From Actinomycetota bacterium (GTDB taxonomy: Bacteria; Actinomycetota; Rubrobacteria; Rubrobacterales; Rubrobacteraceae): a stretch of 64,000 nt of DNA. Positions 25,025 through 33,683 of the stretch are shown here, one piece after another. Where the stretch lies: assembly GCA_902810695.1 (NCBI GenBank), contig CADDYV010000004.1:1-64000 (forward strand), in the 5' to 3' direction. Under the pieces are notes generated by a model. The model saw only the letters and a program-made list of their open reading frames with translations, was not told the DNA's origin and made no database searches. The stretch's first letter is position 1. Every line of letters begins with the position of its first letter. The position numbers were made by a program, and so were the translations under genes.

Positions 25025-26746
25025 TTGCCGCACATGTCAGTGAGACCAGAAACCGCCAGCGCACAACAAACGAACCAGAAATTCACTTCTTATGGAGATC
25101 TGGGCTTCAGCCGCTTCATCAGGATGGCCTTCGCCCGGCACACCGGGCTTGGACCCGAGGACTACGAGAAGCCGGTGGTCGGGATCTGCGACACCACGAG
25201 CGATATCAACCGCTGCCATACCCACTTCGGTCCGATCATCGAGGCCATAAAGCGGGGGATTCTCATGGAAGGCGGCATCCCGCTGGGCTTCCCGACGATC
25301 TCGCTCGGGGAGGTATTTACCAGCCCAACCACGATGCTCTACCGCAACCTGGCTGCGATGGACACGGAGGAGATGATCCGGGCGCAGCCCCTTGATGGTG
25401 TGGTGCTGCTCGGCGGATGCGACAAGACCACTCCCGCGCAGTTGATGGGCGCGGCGAGCGCCGACGTGCCGGCGATCCAGTTCACCGGCGGCCCCATGGC
25501 CAACGGCGAATACGAGGGCAGAACTTTAGGAGCCTGCTCCGACTGCCGCTACTTCTGGCAGGAGTACCGCGCCGGAGAGGTAACCGAGGAGGAGCTGGAC
25601 GCGATAAACAAATCGCTCGCTCCCACAGCCGGGCACTGCATGGTCATGGGCAGCGCCAGCACGATGGCGGTGGTGAGCGAGGCTCTCGGGATGATGCTCC
25701 CTGGTGCGGCGGCTATTCCCGCCACGGATAACCGGAGATTAGAAGCGGCCCAGCAGACAGGCCGCCTAATAGTCCGTCTCGTCCAGAGCGGCACCAGGCC
25801 TTCGGACATCATGACCAGACGCGCTTTCGAGAACGCCATCCGGCTCTTGATGGCCGTCGGGGGATCTACGAATGCGGTCATACATTTGGTGGCCATAGCC
25901 GGCAGGCTGGGAATAGAGCTTCCGCTCGCGCTCTTCGACGAGCTGGGCAAAAGCACGCCGCTGGTAGCAAACCTCAGGCCGGCGGGTAAATACCAGATGG
26001 AGGAGTTTTTCCGCGCCGGGGGAGCCCCGGCGGTCATGCAGGAGATATCGGACCTCCTGCACCTGGAGGAGCCTACGGTGACGGGACATACCCTCGGGGA
26101 GAACATAAAGGATGCTGGTGTTCCCCCGGCGTATCGCGACATCATCCGCTCCGCCAGAGAGCCGCTGCATCGGGATGGGGGGATCGCCGTGCTCAGGGGC
26201 AATCTGGCACCCGGCGGCGCGGTGATCAAATCCAAAGCAGCCTCTCCTTCCCTGATGAAACACCGGGGGCGGGCTGTGGTTTTCTCCGGCATCGAGGATC
26301 TGCAGGAGCGAATAGATGACCCGGAGCTCGATGTCGAGGCCGATGACGTACTGGTGCTCAAGAACGCCGGACCGGTCGGTGCTCCGGGGATGCCGGAGGC
26401 CGGGCTGTTGCCGATCCCGAAGAAGCTGCTGGAGCGCGGCGTCAGAGATATGGTCAGGATCTCCGACTGCCGGATGAGCGGTACTGCCTCTGGTACCATC
26501 GTGCTGCACGTCGCCCCCGAAGCTGCCATCGGAGGGCCGCTCGTGCTGGTGCAAACGGGAGATGAGATCGAGATGGACGTCGAGACGCGGCGTCTGCAAC
26601 TCCTGGTTGACGAGAAGGAACTGGCAAGGAGAAAGAAAAGCTGGCAACCGCCGCCGAAAGTGGAGCGTGGCTACACGCGCCTCTACCAGGAGCACGTGCT
26701 CCAGGCGAACGAAGGCTGCGACTTCGACTTCCTGAGGAGGGTCTAG
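25025..26746 (+). CDS. IlvD/Edd-family dehydratase, sugar-acid type
   Basis: The 573-residue enzyme belongs to the IlvD/Edd iron-sulfur dehydratases. The three cluster-ligand cysteines fall at C64 (DINRC), C132 (GGCDKTT) and C205 (GHCMVMGSAS). The C-terminal motif is SDCRMSGTASGT, seen in arabinonate, xylonate and galactonate dehydratases, instead of the TDGRFSGG of branched-chain amino acid IlvD. It probably converts a sugar acid to a 2-keto-3-deoxy acid in the cytoplasm. The TTG at 25025 has GAGG six bases upstream; an ATG at 25034 is an alternative start. It forms a cluster with the MFS transporter before it and the LarA-like gene five bases after it. Confidence 0.85.
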   Translation: MPHMSVRPETASAQQTNQKFTSYGDLGFSRFIRMAFARHTGLGPEDYEKPVVGICDTTSDINRCHTHFGPIIEAIKRGILMEGGIPLGFPTISLGEVFTSPTTMLYRNLAAMDTEEMIRAQPLDGVVLLGGCDKTTPAQLMGAASADVPAIQFTGGPMANGEYEGRTLGACSDCRYFWQEYRAGEVTEEELDAINKSLAPTAGHCMVMGSASTMAVVSEALGMMLPGAAAIPATDNRRLEAAQQTGRLIVRLVQSGTRPSDIMTRRAFENAIRLLMAVGGSTNAVIHLVAIAGRLGIELPLALFDELGKSTPLVANLRPAGKYQMEEFFRAGGAPAVMQEISDLLHLEEPTVTGHTLGENIKDAGVPPAYRDIIRSAREPLHRDGGIAVLRGNLAPGGAVIKSKAASPSLMKHRGRAVVFSGIEDLQERIDDPELDVEADDVLVLKNAGPVGAPGMPEAGLLPIPKKLLERGVRDMVRISDCRMSGTASGTIVLHVAPEAAIGGPLVLVQTGDEIEMDVETRRLQLLVDEKELARRKKSWQPPPKVERGYTRLYQEHVLQANEGCDFDFLRRV

Positions 26747-26751
26747 CAAGC

Positions 26752-28011
26752 ATGGACCAACTGCGGCTGGTCAAGGTAAGGCAGAGCTTCGAGGCTCCGG
26801 TGGTTCACGACCTGGCCGGACGGGTACGGCAAGAGACGCTGAAGCTCCTTGGGAAATATCCGCTAGAGCCGGCCTCGCGGGTCGGGATCACCGCCGGAAG
26901 CCGAGGGATACGCGATGCCGTCGAGGTGTATCAAGCAGTAGTCCGGACCCTCAAGGAAGAGGGCCACGAGCCGTTTCTCTTCGCCGCGATGGGTAGCCAC
27001 GGACGCGGCACGGCGGAGGGGCAGAGAGACCTGCTGCAAAGCCTGGGTGTTACGCAGGAGAAGGTGGGTGCGCCGGTCGTGTGCTCCGATGAAGTGGTGA
27101 TGCTGAGTGAGACCGAGGCCCCGATCTCCGGTCTTCCGGTATACGCCGCCCGGGAAGCGTCAGAGGCAGACGCGGTGCTCGTGGTCAACCGGGTCAAACC
27201 ACACACCTCTTTTCACGGCACGTACGAGAGCGGCCTGATGAAGATGCTCGCGGTCGGGATGGGCAGGGCCAGGGGAGCCACGATGGTGCACCGTCTGGGT
27301 TGGAGATCAATGGTCGGGGCCATAGAGTCCATTGCGAGTGTCGTGCTGGAGCGACTGCCGGTGATGGGCGGGATCGCAATCGTCGAGAACGCCCGCGAAC
27401 AGACAGCGAGAGTCGAAGGTCTCACCGCTCCAGAGATCCCCGAAGGCGAGCAAGAACTGCTGGGAGTCGCCCGCTCGTACATGCCGTCCCTGCCGATCAA
27501 AGAGCTAGACCTCTGTGTGGTGCGGGAGATGGGCAAAAACCTCAGCGGAACCGGGATGGACACCAACATCATCGGCCGCTTGCGACTCCAGGGTCTACCC
27601 GAACCGGAGGAGCCGTTCATACAGTATCTGGCGGTCCTCGATCTCTCGGAGGCTTCGCACGGCAACGCGACCGGGATCGGCCTGGCCGACTTCACGACCC
27701 GGAGGTTGGTGGAAAAAATAGACTACGAGGCGACCTACATCAACTGTCTGACCAGCGGCGGTCCCGTACGGGCCGCAGTACCGATGACCCTACCCGACGA
27801 CAGATCTCTCTTCGACGCCGTGTGGAAGGCGCTCAAACCGGAGCGGCTGGAGCAGGTGCGGATGGCGGTAGTCGAGAACACCCTGCACCTGGAAGAGTTG
27901 TGGGTGTCGGAGAACCTTCTTAATGAACTGGACGGAAACACAGAACCCCTCAGCGAACCTTTCCCACTGGACTTCGAGGCACAGGGCCGATTGGTTCTGG
28001 AGGAAAAGTAG
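26752..28011 (+). CDS. Lactate racemase (LarA)-like protein, DUF2088 type
   Basis: The 419-residue protein resembles the N-terminal domain of nickel-dependent lactate racemase (DUF2088): ITAGSRGIRD, AAMGSHGRGTAEGQ, VNRVKPHTSFHGTYESGLMK with conserved Lys and His. LarA enzymes use a nickel-pincer nucleotide made by LarB, LarC and LarE, none of which is seen in this window. Many DUF2088 paralogues act on other 2-hydroxy acids. Lying five bases after a sugar-acid dehydratase, this one could epimerise a sugar acid or hydroxy acid; the substrate is unknown. Confidence 0.75.
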   Translation: MDQLRLVKVRQSFEAPVVHDLAGRVRQETLKLLGKYPLEPASRVGITAGSRGIRDAVEVYQAVVRTLKEEGHEPFLFAAMGSHGRGTAEGQRDLLQSLGVTQEKVGAPVVCSDEVVMLSETEAPISGLPVYAAREASEADAVLVVNRVKPHTSFHGTYESGLMKMLAVGMGRARGATMVHRLGWRSMVGAIESIASVVLERLPVMGGIAIVENAREQTARVEGLTAPEIPEGEQELLGVARSYMPSLPIKELDLCVVREMGKNLSGTGMDTNIIGRLRLQGLPEPEEPFIQYLAVLDLSEASHGNATGIGLADFTTRRLVEKIDYEATYINCLTSGGPVRAAVPMTLPDDRSLFDAVWKALKPERLEQVRMAVVENTLHLEELWVSENLLNELDGNTEPLSEPFPLDFEAQGRLVLEEK

Positions 28012-28159
28012 GTCGCAACGGTAGACCTTCCGATGCGCGGCGGCATAGGGACTCCAGATAACGACCAGCCCTCACATGCTAGACACAAGAATGTTTTCGG
28101 AACGGGCACCATCGCTTGTTGAACTTTTCTCAACGCCGGTACCGTGAAAGGAGGCATAC

Positions 28160-28933
28160 ATGTACAGTCTTGATGTGATCATGCAGGGATATCCCGGAAA
28201 AGCCGTACACCACGGCGGGCTCGGATGGAGCACGGTCTCGCTGCTGAGGAGCCGCGAGGAAACCATCCTGATAGACACCGGCTCGTACGGGTATCGGGAC
28301 CCGTTGATCAAAGGGCTTGAGCGGTTAGGTCTGGGGCGTGAGGATATTACGAGCGTGGTGGTAACCCACTGCCACTGGGATCACCTTTGCAACTATCCTC
28401 TGTTCCCCAGGGCGAAAATCTTCGTGCCCCAGGAAGATCTCGAATGGGCCTCAAATCAACCGGCGGGCACCTGGCACATACCCGAGTTTCACGTAGAGAA
28501 TCTGAACCAGGACACCCGTGTACTCCGCATCAGGGATGGCGATGAGTTCCTCCCCGGACTGCAGGCGATCGCCACACCCGGGCATACTCCAGGGCACTGC
28601 GCCTTCGTCGCAAGAGGCGAGGAAGCGGATATCATCTTCGCCGGAGACGCAGCAAAGAACCAGGCCGAGTTGTTGAGCGGCGAGGTGGACATGACCCTCG
28701 ATGCGGAGGCAAGCCGGAGAAGCATAACCAGGCTGCAGAGATTGGCTGCAGAGAATCCCGCCAACGTGCTTATCTGCGGCCACGACAGACTCTTTGGCCT
28801 GCGGGAAGGCAAGGTCGTGCACCGTTCTCATCTGAAAGCTGCGATTGCGGCCAGGCTTTCGACTGAATTCAACGAAGAATCTACGTTTGACCTTTCTCAC
28901 AGTACAAGCGAAATCCAACCCTACTGCCCGTAA
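28160..28933 (+). CDS. Metallo-beta-lactamase-fold hydrolase, lactonase-like
   Basis: The 257-residue enzyme has the metal-binding motif HCHWDH (H70, H72, D74, H75), then PGHTPGHC, FAGDAAK and CGHD, a complete set of zinc ligands for the fold. The pattern is that of N-acyl homoserine lactone lactonases and related lactone hydrolases. In this context it may open a sugar lactone made by a dehydrogenase such as the GMC enzyme, though quorum-signal hydrolysis cannot be excluded. AAAGGAGG lies five bases before the ATG. A 148-base gap separates it from the LarA-like gene, so it may have its own promoter. Confidence 0.8.
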   Translation: MYSLDVIMQGYPGKAVHHGGLGWSTVSLLRSREETILIDTGSYGYRDPLIKGLERLGLGREDITSVVVTHCHWDHLCNYPLFPRAKIFVPQEDLEWASNQPAGTWHIPEFHVENLNQDTRVLRIRDGDEFLPGLQAIATPGHTPGHCAFVARGEEADIIFAGDAAKNQAELLSGEVDMTLDAEASRRSITRLQRLAAENPANVLICGHDRLFGLREGKVVHRSHLKAAIAARLSTEFNEESTFDLSHSTSEIQPYCP

Positions 28934-29031
28934 TAAAGAGCACAAACGTAGAGGGCATAGTCCTCGCACCGTTCGGACCATTTGCGCTCCCACTCGGGCT
29001 GGGAAGGTTAGATCTGCAGGTATTTCAGGAG

Positions 29032-29105
29032 CGCGCCCGGCAGGATTCGAACCTGCGACCCGAGGATTAGAAGTCCCCTGCTCTGTCCGGCTGAGCTACG
29101 GGCGC
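29032..29105 (-). tRNA. tRNA-Arg(TCT)
   Basis: The minus strand folds as a full cloverleaf with acceptor GCGCCCG/CGGGCGC, D-stem GCTC/GAGC, an anticodon loop CTTCTAA giving anticodon TCT, and a TTCGAAT T-loop. CCA is not encoded. Confidence 0.93.
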
Positions 29106-29120
29106 CCGGACTCCCGAAAG

Positions 29121-29191
<71 letters not shown>

Positions 29192-29210
29192 AGGATGGGC
29201 TTCTCTCTAC

Positions 29211-29286
<76 letters not shown>

Positions 29287-29330
29287 CCGAAGCCGGCACA
29301 TAGTATAACAAAACAGGCTATCTCTCACGA

Positions 29331-30146
29331 TCACTGCAACACGGTGGCGGGGGCGACAGCCTCTATTTTCTCTTCAAGGAAGCGGCTCCCCAGAACCGCG
29401 AACTCCTCCGGATCTGCGCTGCATACGAAAATGGACTTTCCGAGGTCCTCGGCATCACGTGGACGCCTCAAGTATCCTCTCCGGGAGAGGATCTTTCCAA
29501 CCTCCAGAGCCGTCTGGCCCGCGGAGGAGATCAGACGCACCCCCGGTCCCATGATGCGGTTTATGGTGGCGGAGATCAGCGGGTAGTGCGTGCAGCCCAG
29601 GATGACCGCATCCACCTCTTTTTCTATGAGAGGATTCAGGTAGCTTTGGGCTATCGTTTCCAGATCCGGTCCCTCCACGATGCCTCGCTCTATCATGGGA
29701 ACGAACTCGGGGGCCGCCTGCTCGTAGACTTCGATACCCGCATCCAGGGCGTGCACCGCCCGCCGGTAGGCGCCGCTCTCGACCGTGAGCTTCGTCGCCA
29801 GCACGCCCACACGCCGGTTTCTGGTGTCAAGAACCGCAGCCCGCGCACCCGGCTCTATGACCCCTATGATCGGCACGGAGAACCGCGTCTGCACCGCCTC
29901 CAGCGCAGCCGCCGTCGCCGCGTTGCAGGCGATAACGACCAGTTTCACGTCCAGGCTCACCAGGTACTCGACGATCTCGAACGCGAACCCGCGTACCTCG
30001 GTGATATCCCGCGGCCCGTAGGGAACCCGCGCGGTATCTCCGAAGTAGACGGTGTGCTCGTAGGGCAGGCGGTCCTGGATCTCGGCCAGCACCGTCAGCC
30101 CGCCGACCCCCGAGTCGAAGACTCCTATGGGACGTGGATCGCTCAC
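29331..30146 (-). CDS. murI: Glutamate racemase
   Basis: The 271-residue enzyme makes D-glutamate for peptidoglycan from L-glutamate without a cofactor. The catalytic cysteines are C74 in IACNAATAAA and C185 in GCTHYPL, and the N-terminal FDSGVGG substrate loop is intact. Length is normal for the family. The GTG start at 30146 has no ribosome site and lies eight bases after a TATAAT, so a leaderless message is likely. It stands alone between the tRNA genes and tmRNA. Confidence 0.95.
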   Translation of the reverse strand: MSDPRPIGVFDSGVGGLTVLAEIQDRLPYEHTVYFGDTARVPYGPRDITEVRGFAFEIVEYLVSLDVKLVVIACNAATAAALEAVQTRFSVPIIGVIEPGARAAVLDTRNRRVGVLATKLTVESGAYRRAVHALDAGIEVYEQAAPEFVPMIERGIVEGPDLETIAQSYLNPLIEKEVDAVILGCTHYPLISATINRIMGPGVRLISSAGQTALEVGKILSRRGYLRRPRDAEDLGKSIFVCSADPEEFAVLGSRFLEEKIEAVAPATVLQ

Positions 30147-30154
30147 GGGGTTGG

Positions 30155-30160
30155 ATTATA
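30155..30160 (-). promoter_or_regulatory. -10 element of murI, close to the start codon
   Basis: A perfect TATAAT on the minus strand ends eight bases before the murI GTG at 30146. Transcription would begin one or two bases before the start codon. No convincing -35 is visible. Confidence 0.5.
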
Positions 30161-30239
30161 TATAGTTTGCAGAAGCTTTTTATCAGAGCAGCGAGAAAAG
30201 GAAACCGGCTCACCCATTGGAATGAGCCGGAAATAGTAG

Positions 30240-30603
30240 TGGAGGCGGCGGGAGTCGAACCCGCGTCCGCGAGCGCGCCATCCGTGAGATTGTACGAGCG
30301 TCGCACCCGGTTTGCTTTTCGCCCTCCTCTGCGAACCGGGGCCTCGCAGAGGGGCTAGCCCTTTTCAGGAATGTCCCTCAAGGGTTCCGGGCCAGAACCC
30401 AAGAGGTTAGCCCACTAAACCGACACCGGCAACCGGGCCGCGGGCCTCCCGGACCGATGGGCTACCTTTGTTTTAGGCAGCCAGCGCCATCTCCTGATGA
30501 TCGTTGGCGTGTATGTTTAGGTACCGGCGTTTTACGAGTCTCCGGTGAACTCGGCTCGTCTCACAGGACGCTGTCCGCTCCCGTCGAAGCCTATTACGCC
30601 CCC
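30240..30603 (-). ncRNA. ssrA: tmRNA
   Basis: The ends form the tRNA-like part, with acceptor GGGGGCG at the 5' end pairing with CGCCTCC at the 3' end and a GGTTCGACTCC T-arm. The 5' GGCTTCGACGGG segment is typical of tmRNA. The tag reading frame (30473-30508) encodes ANDHQEMALAA followed by TAA, with the expected ALAA end for proteases. The RNA rescues stalled ribosomes with SmpB, whose gene lies just upstream. Confidence 0.95.
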
Positions 30604-30615
30604 GTTGAGGTCTAT

Positions 30616-30643
30616 ATTGTACCACCTAGAGCGCTTCCATCAA
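30616..30643 (-). promoter_or_regulatory. Promoter of ssrA
   Basis: On the minus strand, TTGATG (30638-30643) and TACAAT (30616-30621) are spaced by 16 bases and point into ssrA. The -35 overlaps the smpB stop codon. Confidence 0.65.
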
Positions 30644-31092
30644 CGCCTAAGGCGTTCTTTGACGGCCCGCTCCATCTCGCGCTCGGCGGTTTTGCGGGCG
30701 ATCTCACGCCGCTTGTCGTACTGCTTCTTGCGGCTGGCAACGGCTATCTCCAGCTTTATGTTGCCGTTTTTGGAGTAGAACCTGAGCGGCACCAGCGTCT
30801 TGCCCTGCTCCTGGCTCTTTCCAGCGAGCCGGTCTATCTCCTTCCTGTGCAGAAGCAGCTTGCGCTCGCGGGTGGGCAGTTGCTCGACGTTGGTCGCGTT
30901 CTTGTAAGGGGAGATGTGGGCCCCGATCAAGAACACCTCTCCCCCCCTCACCCTGGCGTAGCTCTCTTTGAGGTTCGCCCGGCCCTGCCGGATGGATTTG
31001 ACTTCCGGACCGGTCAGCGATATCCCCGCCTCGTAGGTCTCTTCGATTGTGAAATCGTGCAATGCTTTCCTGTTGCGTGCAAAATCCGTCAT
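30640..31092 (-). CDS. smpB: SsrA-binding protein SmpB
   Basis: The 150-residue protein binds the tRNA-like part of tmRNA in trans-translation. It shows the OB-fold pattern of the family: GISLTGPEVKSIRQGRANLKESY, then FLIGAHISPY, and a C-terminal basic helix with KKQYDKRREIARKTAEREM. Length is standard. Its GTG/ATG-type start overlaps rnr by four bases, and its RNA partner ssrA follows directly, giving a compact rnr-smpB-ssrA module. Confidence 0.96.
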   Translation of the reverse strand: MTDFARNRKALHDFTIEETYEAGISLTGPEVKSIRQGRANLKESYARVRGGEVFLIGAHISPYKNATNVEQLPTRERKLLLHRKEIDRLAGKSQEQGKTLVPLRFYSKNGNIKLEIAVASRKKQYDKRREIARKTAEREMERAVKERLRR

Positions 31093-32774
31093 AATCTCTT
31101 CACCACTCTGAGTTCTGCCCGCTGGTATAGCGGCGAGATGTCCATAAGTTCGACCAGAACCCTGTCTCCCACCCGGTAGGAAGCTCCGATCTCATCGTTC
31201 GAGAGCACGACGCCGTTATCCTCAAGCTCCCACCACCCGGGCAGCTTGCTGACGTGGACCAGTCCCGTAGCCCCGGTCTCCAGCTCGACGAAGAGCCCGA
31301 AAGAGGCCGTACTGACTATTGTACCCTCGATCACATCCCCCACCCGATCGCGCATCAGCCACATCAGCGTGTACTCGTCGGCGGTGCGCTCGCAGATCAT
31401 GCTCGCAAACTCCCTCTCCGAGATGTGCGCCGCGATTCCGGAGAGGTCCCCGGTTTCTCCACCGTCCAGGAGCGCCCGGTGGACCAGAACGTCGGCGTAG
31501 CGCCGGATCGGGGATGTAAAGTGCGTGTAGTTCTCCAGCGCCAGCCCGTAGTGCCCGGTGTTGGAAGGCGAGTAGAAGGCCCGCGGGATGGAGCGCAGGA
31601 TCAGGTAGTTCACCGCATCCGACTTCGCCTTCTGGGATATGGCCCCGAGGTTCTCCGGTGTCGGCTCCGCCTGGAACCCGATGGCGGAGAGCTTCTTGCC
31701 CAGATCTTCGAGGGCTTCGGTGTCCGGCCGCTCGTGCACCCGGAAAACTCCTCCCTCGCGGCGCAGGATCATCTTCGCAACCGACTCGTTGGCGAGGATC
31801 ATCAACTCTTCTATCAGCTCCCTCGCGGGCGTCGAAGTCCGCAGTCCCGCGCTGACGGGAAATCCCTCGGCGTCTATCTCGTACTCCGGCTCCCGCCCGC
31901 CCAGTTCCAGCTTGCCCCTCACGGCGGCTCTCGTCTTCAGCTTCCGGGAGAGTTCGTGCGCCAGACCCACCAGTTCTGGCTGCTCGATCTCCTTCTTTCC
32001 GCTCAGGAAAGCGTCCACGTCTTCGTAGGTCAGCCGCGCATCGCTTACGATGAGGCTCCTGAAAGCCCTCGCCGACCGCGTCTCGCCGCTGATCCCGACC
32101 TCCATCTCGACCGTTACGGCGGCCCTCTCTACACCCGATTTGAGGGAGCACACATCCGACGAGAGGCGCGCCGGGAGCATGGGAGCCACCGTACCCGGCA
32201 GGTACACCGAATTAGCTCTGCGGGCTGCCTCCTCGTCCAGAGCACCGCCCGGCTCCACGTAGTGGGTTACGTCCGCGATGTGCACCCACAGCCTGTATCC
32301 TTCGCCAGTGCGCTCTACGGATATCGCATCGTCGAAGTCCTTGGCGTCAGCCCCGTCAATGGTTACGGTGGGAAGCTCCGTGAGATCCTCGCGATCTCCG
32401 GGCTCCTTTTTCGCCGCCGCTTCGGCCTCTTCCTCTACCCTCTTGGGAAATCCTCTGGAAGTCTCGATGGAGGCGAAAAGAGCGTCATAGACGTTGCGCG
32501 GGTCTTCCGAGGTGCCTATGACGCGCACGACCTCGCCGCGCAGGGAACGTTTCTTCTCGCGGACGCGGACCAGGACGATATCCCCCGCCTCAGCGCCCCG
32601 GCGGAGCTTACGGGCGATCAGCACCGGGCGATTCTCCTCGACGAAGAGAGGATCGGCCACCGAATACTTGCCGCGCCGGACCAGAACTGCAGGCAGGATC
32701 ACGGTTCGATTTCCAGATGAAACCCCATGCAAAGCACGGCTTGAGTCTAACACGGCTTCTAAGCTATCAGCCAT
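31089..32774 (-). CDS. rnr: Ribonuclease R-type 3'-5' exoribonuclease
   Basis: The 561-residue enzyme degrades RNA 3' to 5', including non-stop messages released by trans-translation. A short N-terminal cold-shock-like part (residues 25-90) leads into the RNB domain with TIDGADAKDFDDAISV, whose aspartates hold the metals, and the later YTHFTSPIRRYADVLVHR. A C-terminal S1 domain follows (VIEGTIVSTASFGLFVEL). The protein is much shorter than the E. coli enzyme because most of the N-terminal helical and cold-shock region is missing; this compact form occurs in other Gram-positive-type bacteria. The ribosome site before the ATG is weak. Confidence 0.9.
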   Translation of the reverse strand: MADSLEAVLDSSRALHGVSSGNRTVILPAVLVRRGKYSVADPLFVEENRPVLIARKLRRGAEAGDIVLVRVREKKRSLRGEVVRVIGTSEDPRNVYDALFASIETSRGFPKRVEEEAEAAAKKEPGDREDLTELPTVTIDGADAKDFDDAISVERTGEGYRLWVHIADVTHYVEPGGALDEEAARRANSVYLPGTVAPMLPARLSSDVCSLKSGVERAAVTVEMEVGISGETRSARAFRSLIVSDARLTYEDVDAFLSGKKEIEQPELVGLAHELSRKLKTRAAVRGKLELGGREPEYEIDAEGFPVSAGLRTSTPARELIEELMILANESVAKMILRREGGVFRVHERPDTEALEDLGKKLSAIGFQAEPTPENLGAISQKAKSDAVNYLILRSIPRAFYSPSNTGHYGLALENYTHFTSPIRRYADVLVHRALLDGGETGDLSGIAAHISEREFASMICERTADEYTLMWLMRDRVGDVIEGTIVSTASFGLFVELETGATGLVHVSKLPGWWELEDNGVVLSNDEIGASYRVGDRVLVELMDISPLYQRAELRVVKRL

Positions 32775-32798
32775 CCAGGCAATAGCAGAAGCTGGGGT

Positions 32799-33683
32799 CT
32801 ACACCCTCAAAAAGCGCCTAACCGAAAGATAGCTTCCCAGAACCCCGATCATGGCACCAAGTCCCACCAGTACGGCGAGCACGTACAGGATGCTCACGTC
32901 GCTGCCGGAGATCGGGAAGAAAGGCAGGGCGTTGTGCGCCCACTCTACGAACAGCGAGTTCGCCCAGATAACGGCTATGGCGGCGATCACCGCCCCGACC
33001 AGACCCTGCACCAGACCTTCGATCACGAATGGCGTACGCACGAAGCTGTCCGAGGCCCCGACGAGCTTCATCACCTCGATCTCCTTGCGTCGGGCGAAGA
33101 TGGAGAGCCGGATAGTATTCGAGATCAAAAGCACGCTCGCCGCCAGAAAAAGCGCCGTAGCCCCGCGCAGCCCCCAGACAATGTAGTCCGTAACCCGGTT
33201 GAGCCGGTTTATGGTCTGCTGCGGGTAGCTGAGGTCTTTCGGGGCGAACCCTTCGGACTCAAGCTTTCTGGCTACCACCCCGGCGTCTTTGGGGTTCTTG
33301 AGCTTTATCTCCAGCGATGCCGGGAGAAAGTCGCTGCCGAGATCCTGGTAGACCTGCGGGTTGTCCTTGAACCTCTTCTTGAAGTTTTCGTACGCCTGCT
33401 GCTTGGAGACGAACTTGACGCTCCCGACTTGGGGGTAATTTTCGACCGAGTTACGCACGCTGTCCATCTTCTTCTGCGAGGCGTCCTGCGGGAAGAAGGC
33501 GCTGATCGTAACATCCTGACGCACAGAGCTTATAAGAGAGCTGACATGCGCGCTGATCAGGATAGCCGCCCCCAACACCAGGATGCAGATGAACGTCGTC
33601 GTCACCGCTGTAATGCTCATGAGCAGGTTGAGGCGGACGTTTTTCAGAGCTTCACGCACGAAAAACCTCGGGTTAAACTTCAC
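32799..33683 (-). CDS. ftsX: Cell division ABC transporter permease FtsX
   Basis: The 294-residue membrane protein has four helices in the FtsX layout: one near residues 22-45, a periplasmic loop of about 120 residues, then three helices near 170-290. FtsX with FtsE activates cell-wall hydrolases during division. GTG at 33683 overlaps ftsE by 11 bases. The external loop (DVTISAFFPQDASQ onward) is the expected hydrolase-binding region. Confidence 0.93.
   Translation of the reverse strand: MKFNPRFFVREALKNVRLNLLMSITAVTTTFICILVLGAAILISAHVSSLISSVRQDVTISAFFPQDASQKKMDSVRNSVENYPQVGSVKFVSKQQAYENFKKRFKDNPQVYQDLGSDFLPASLEIKLKNPKDAGVVARKLESEGFAPKDLSYPQQTINRLNRVTDYIVWGLRGATALFLAASVLLISNTIRLSIFARRKEIEVMKLVGASDSFVRTPFVIEGLVQGLVGAVIAAIAVIWANSLFVEWAHNALPFFPISGSDVSILYVLAVLVGLGAMIGVLGSYLSVRRFLRV

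Noticed and set aside
31254-32720. A 488-residue plus-strand open frame opposite rnr
   Set aside because: It mirrors the RNase R gene and shows no features of a real protein.
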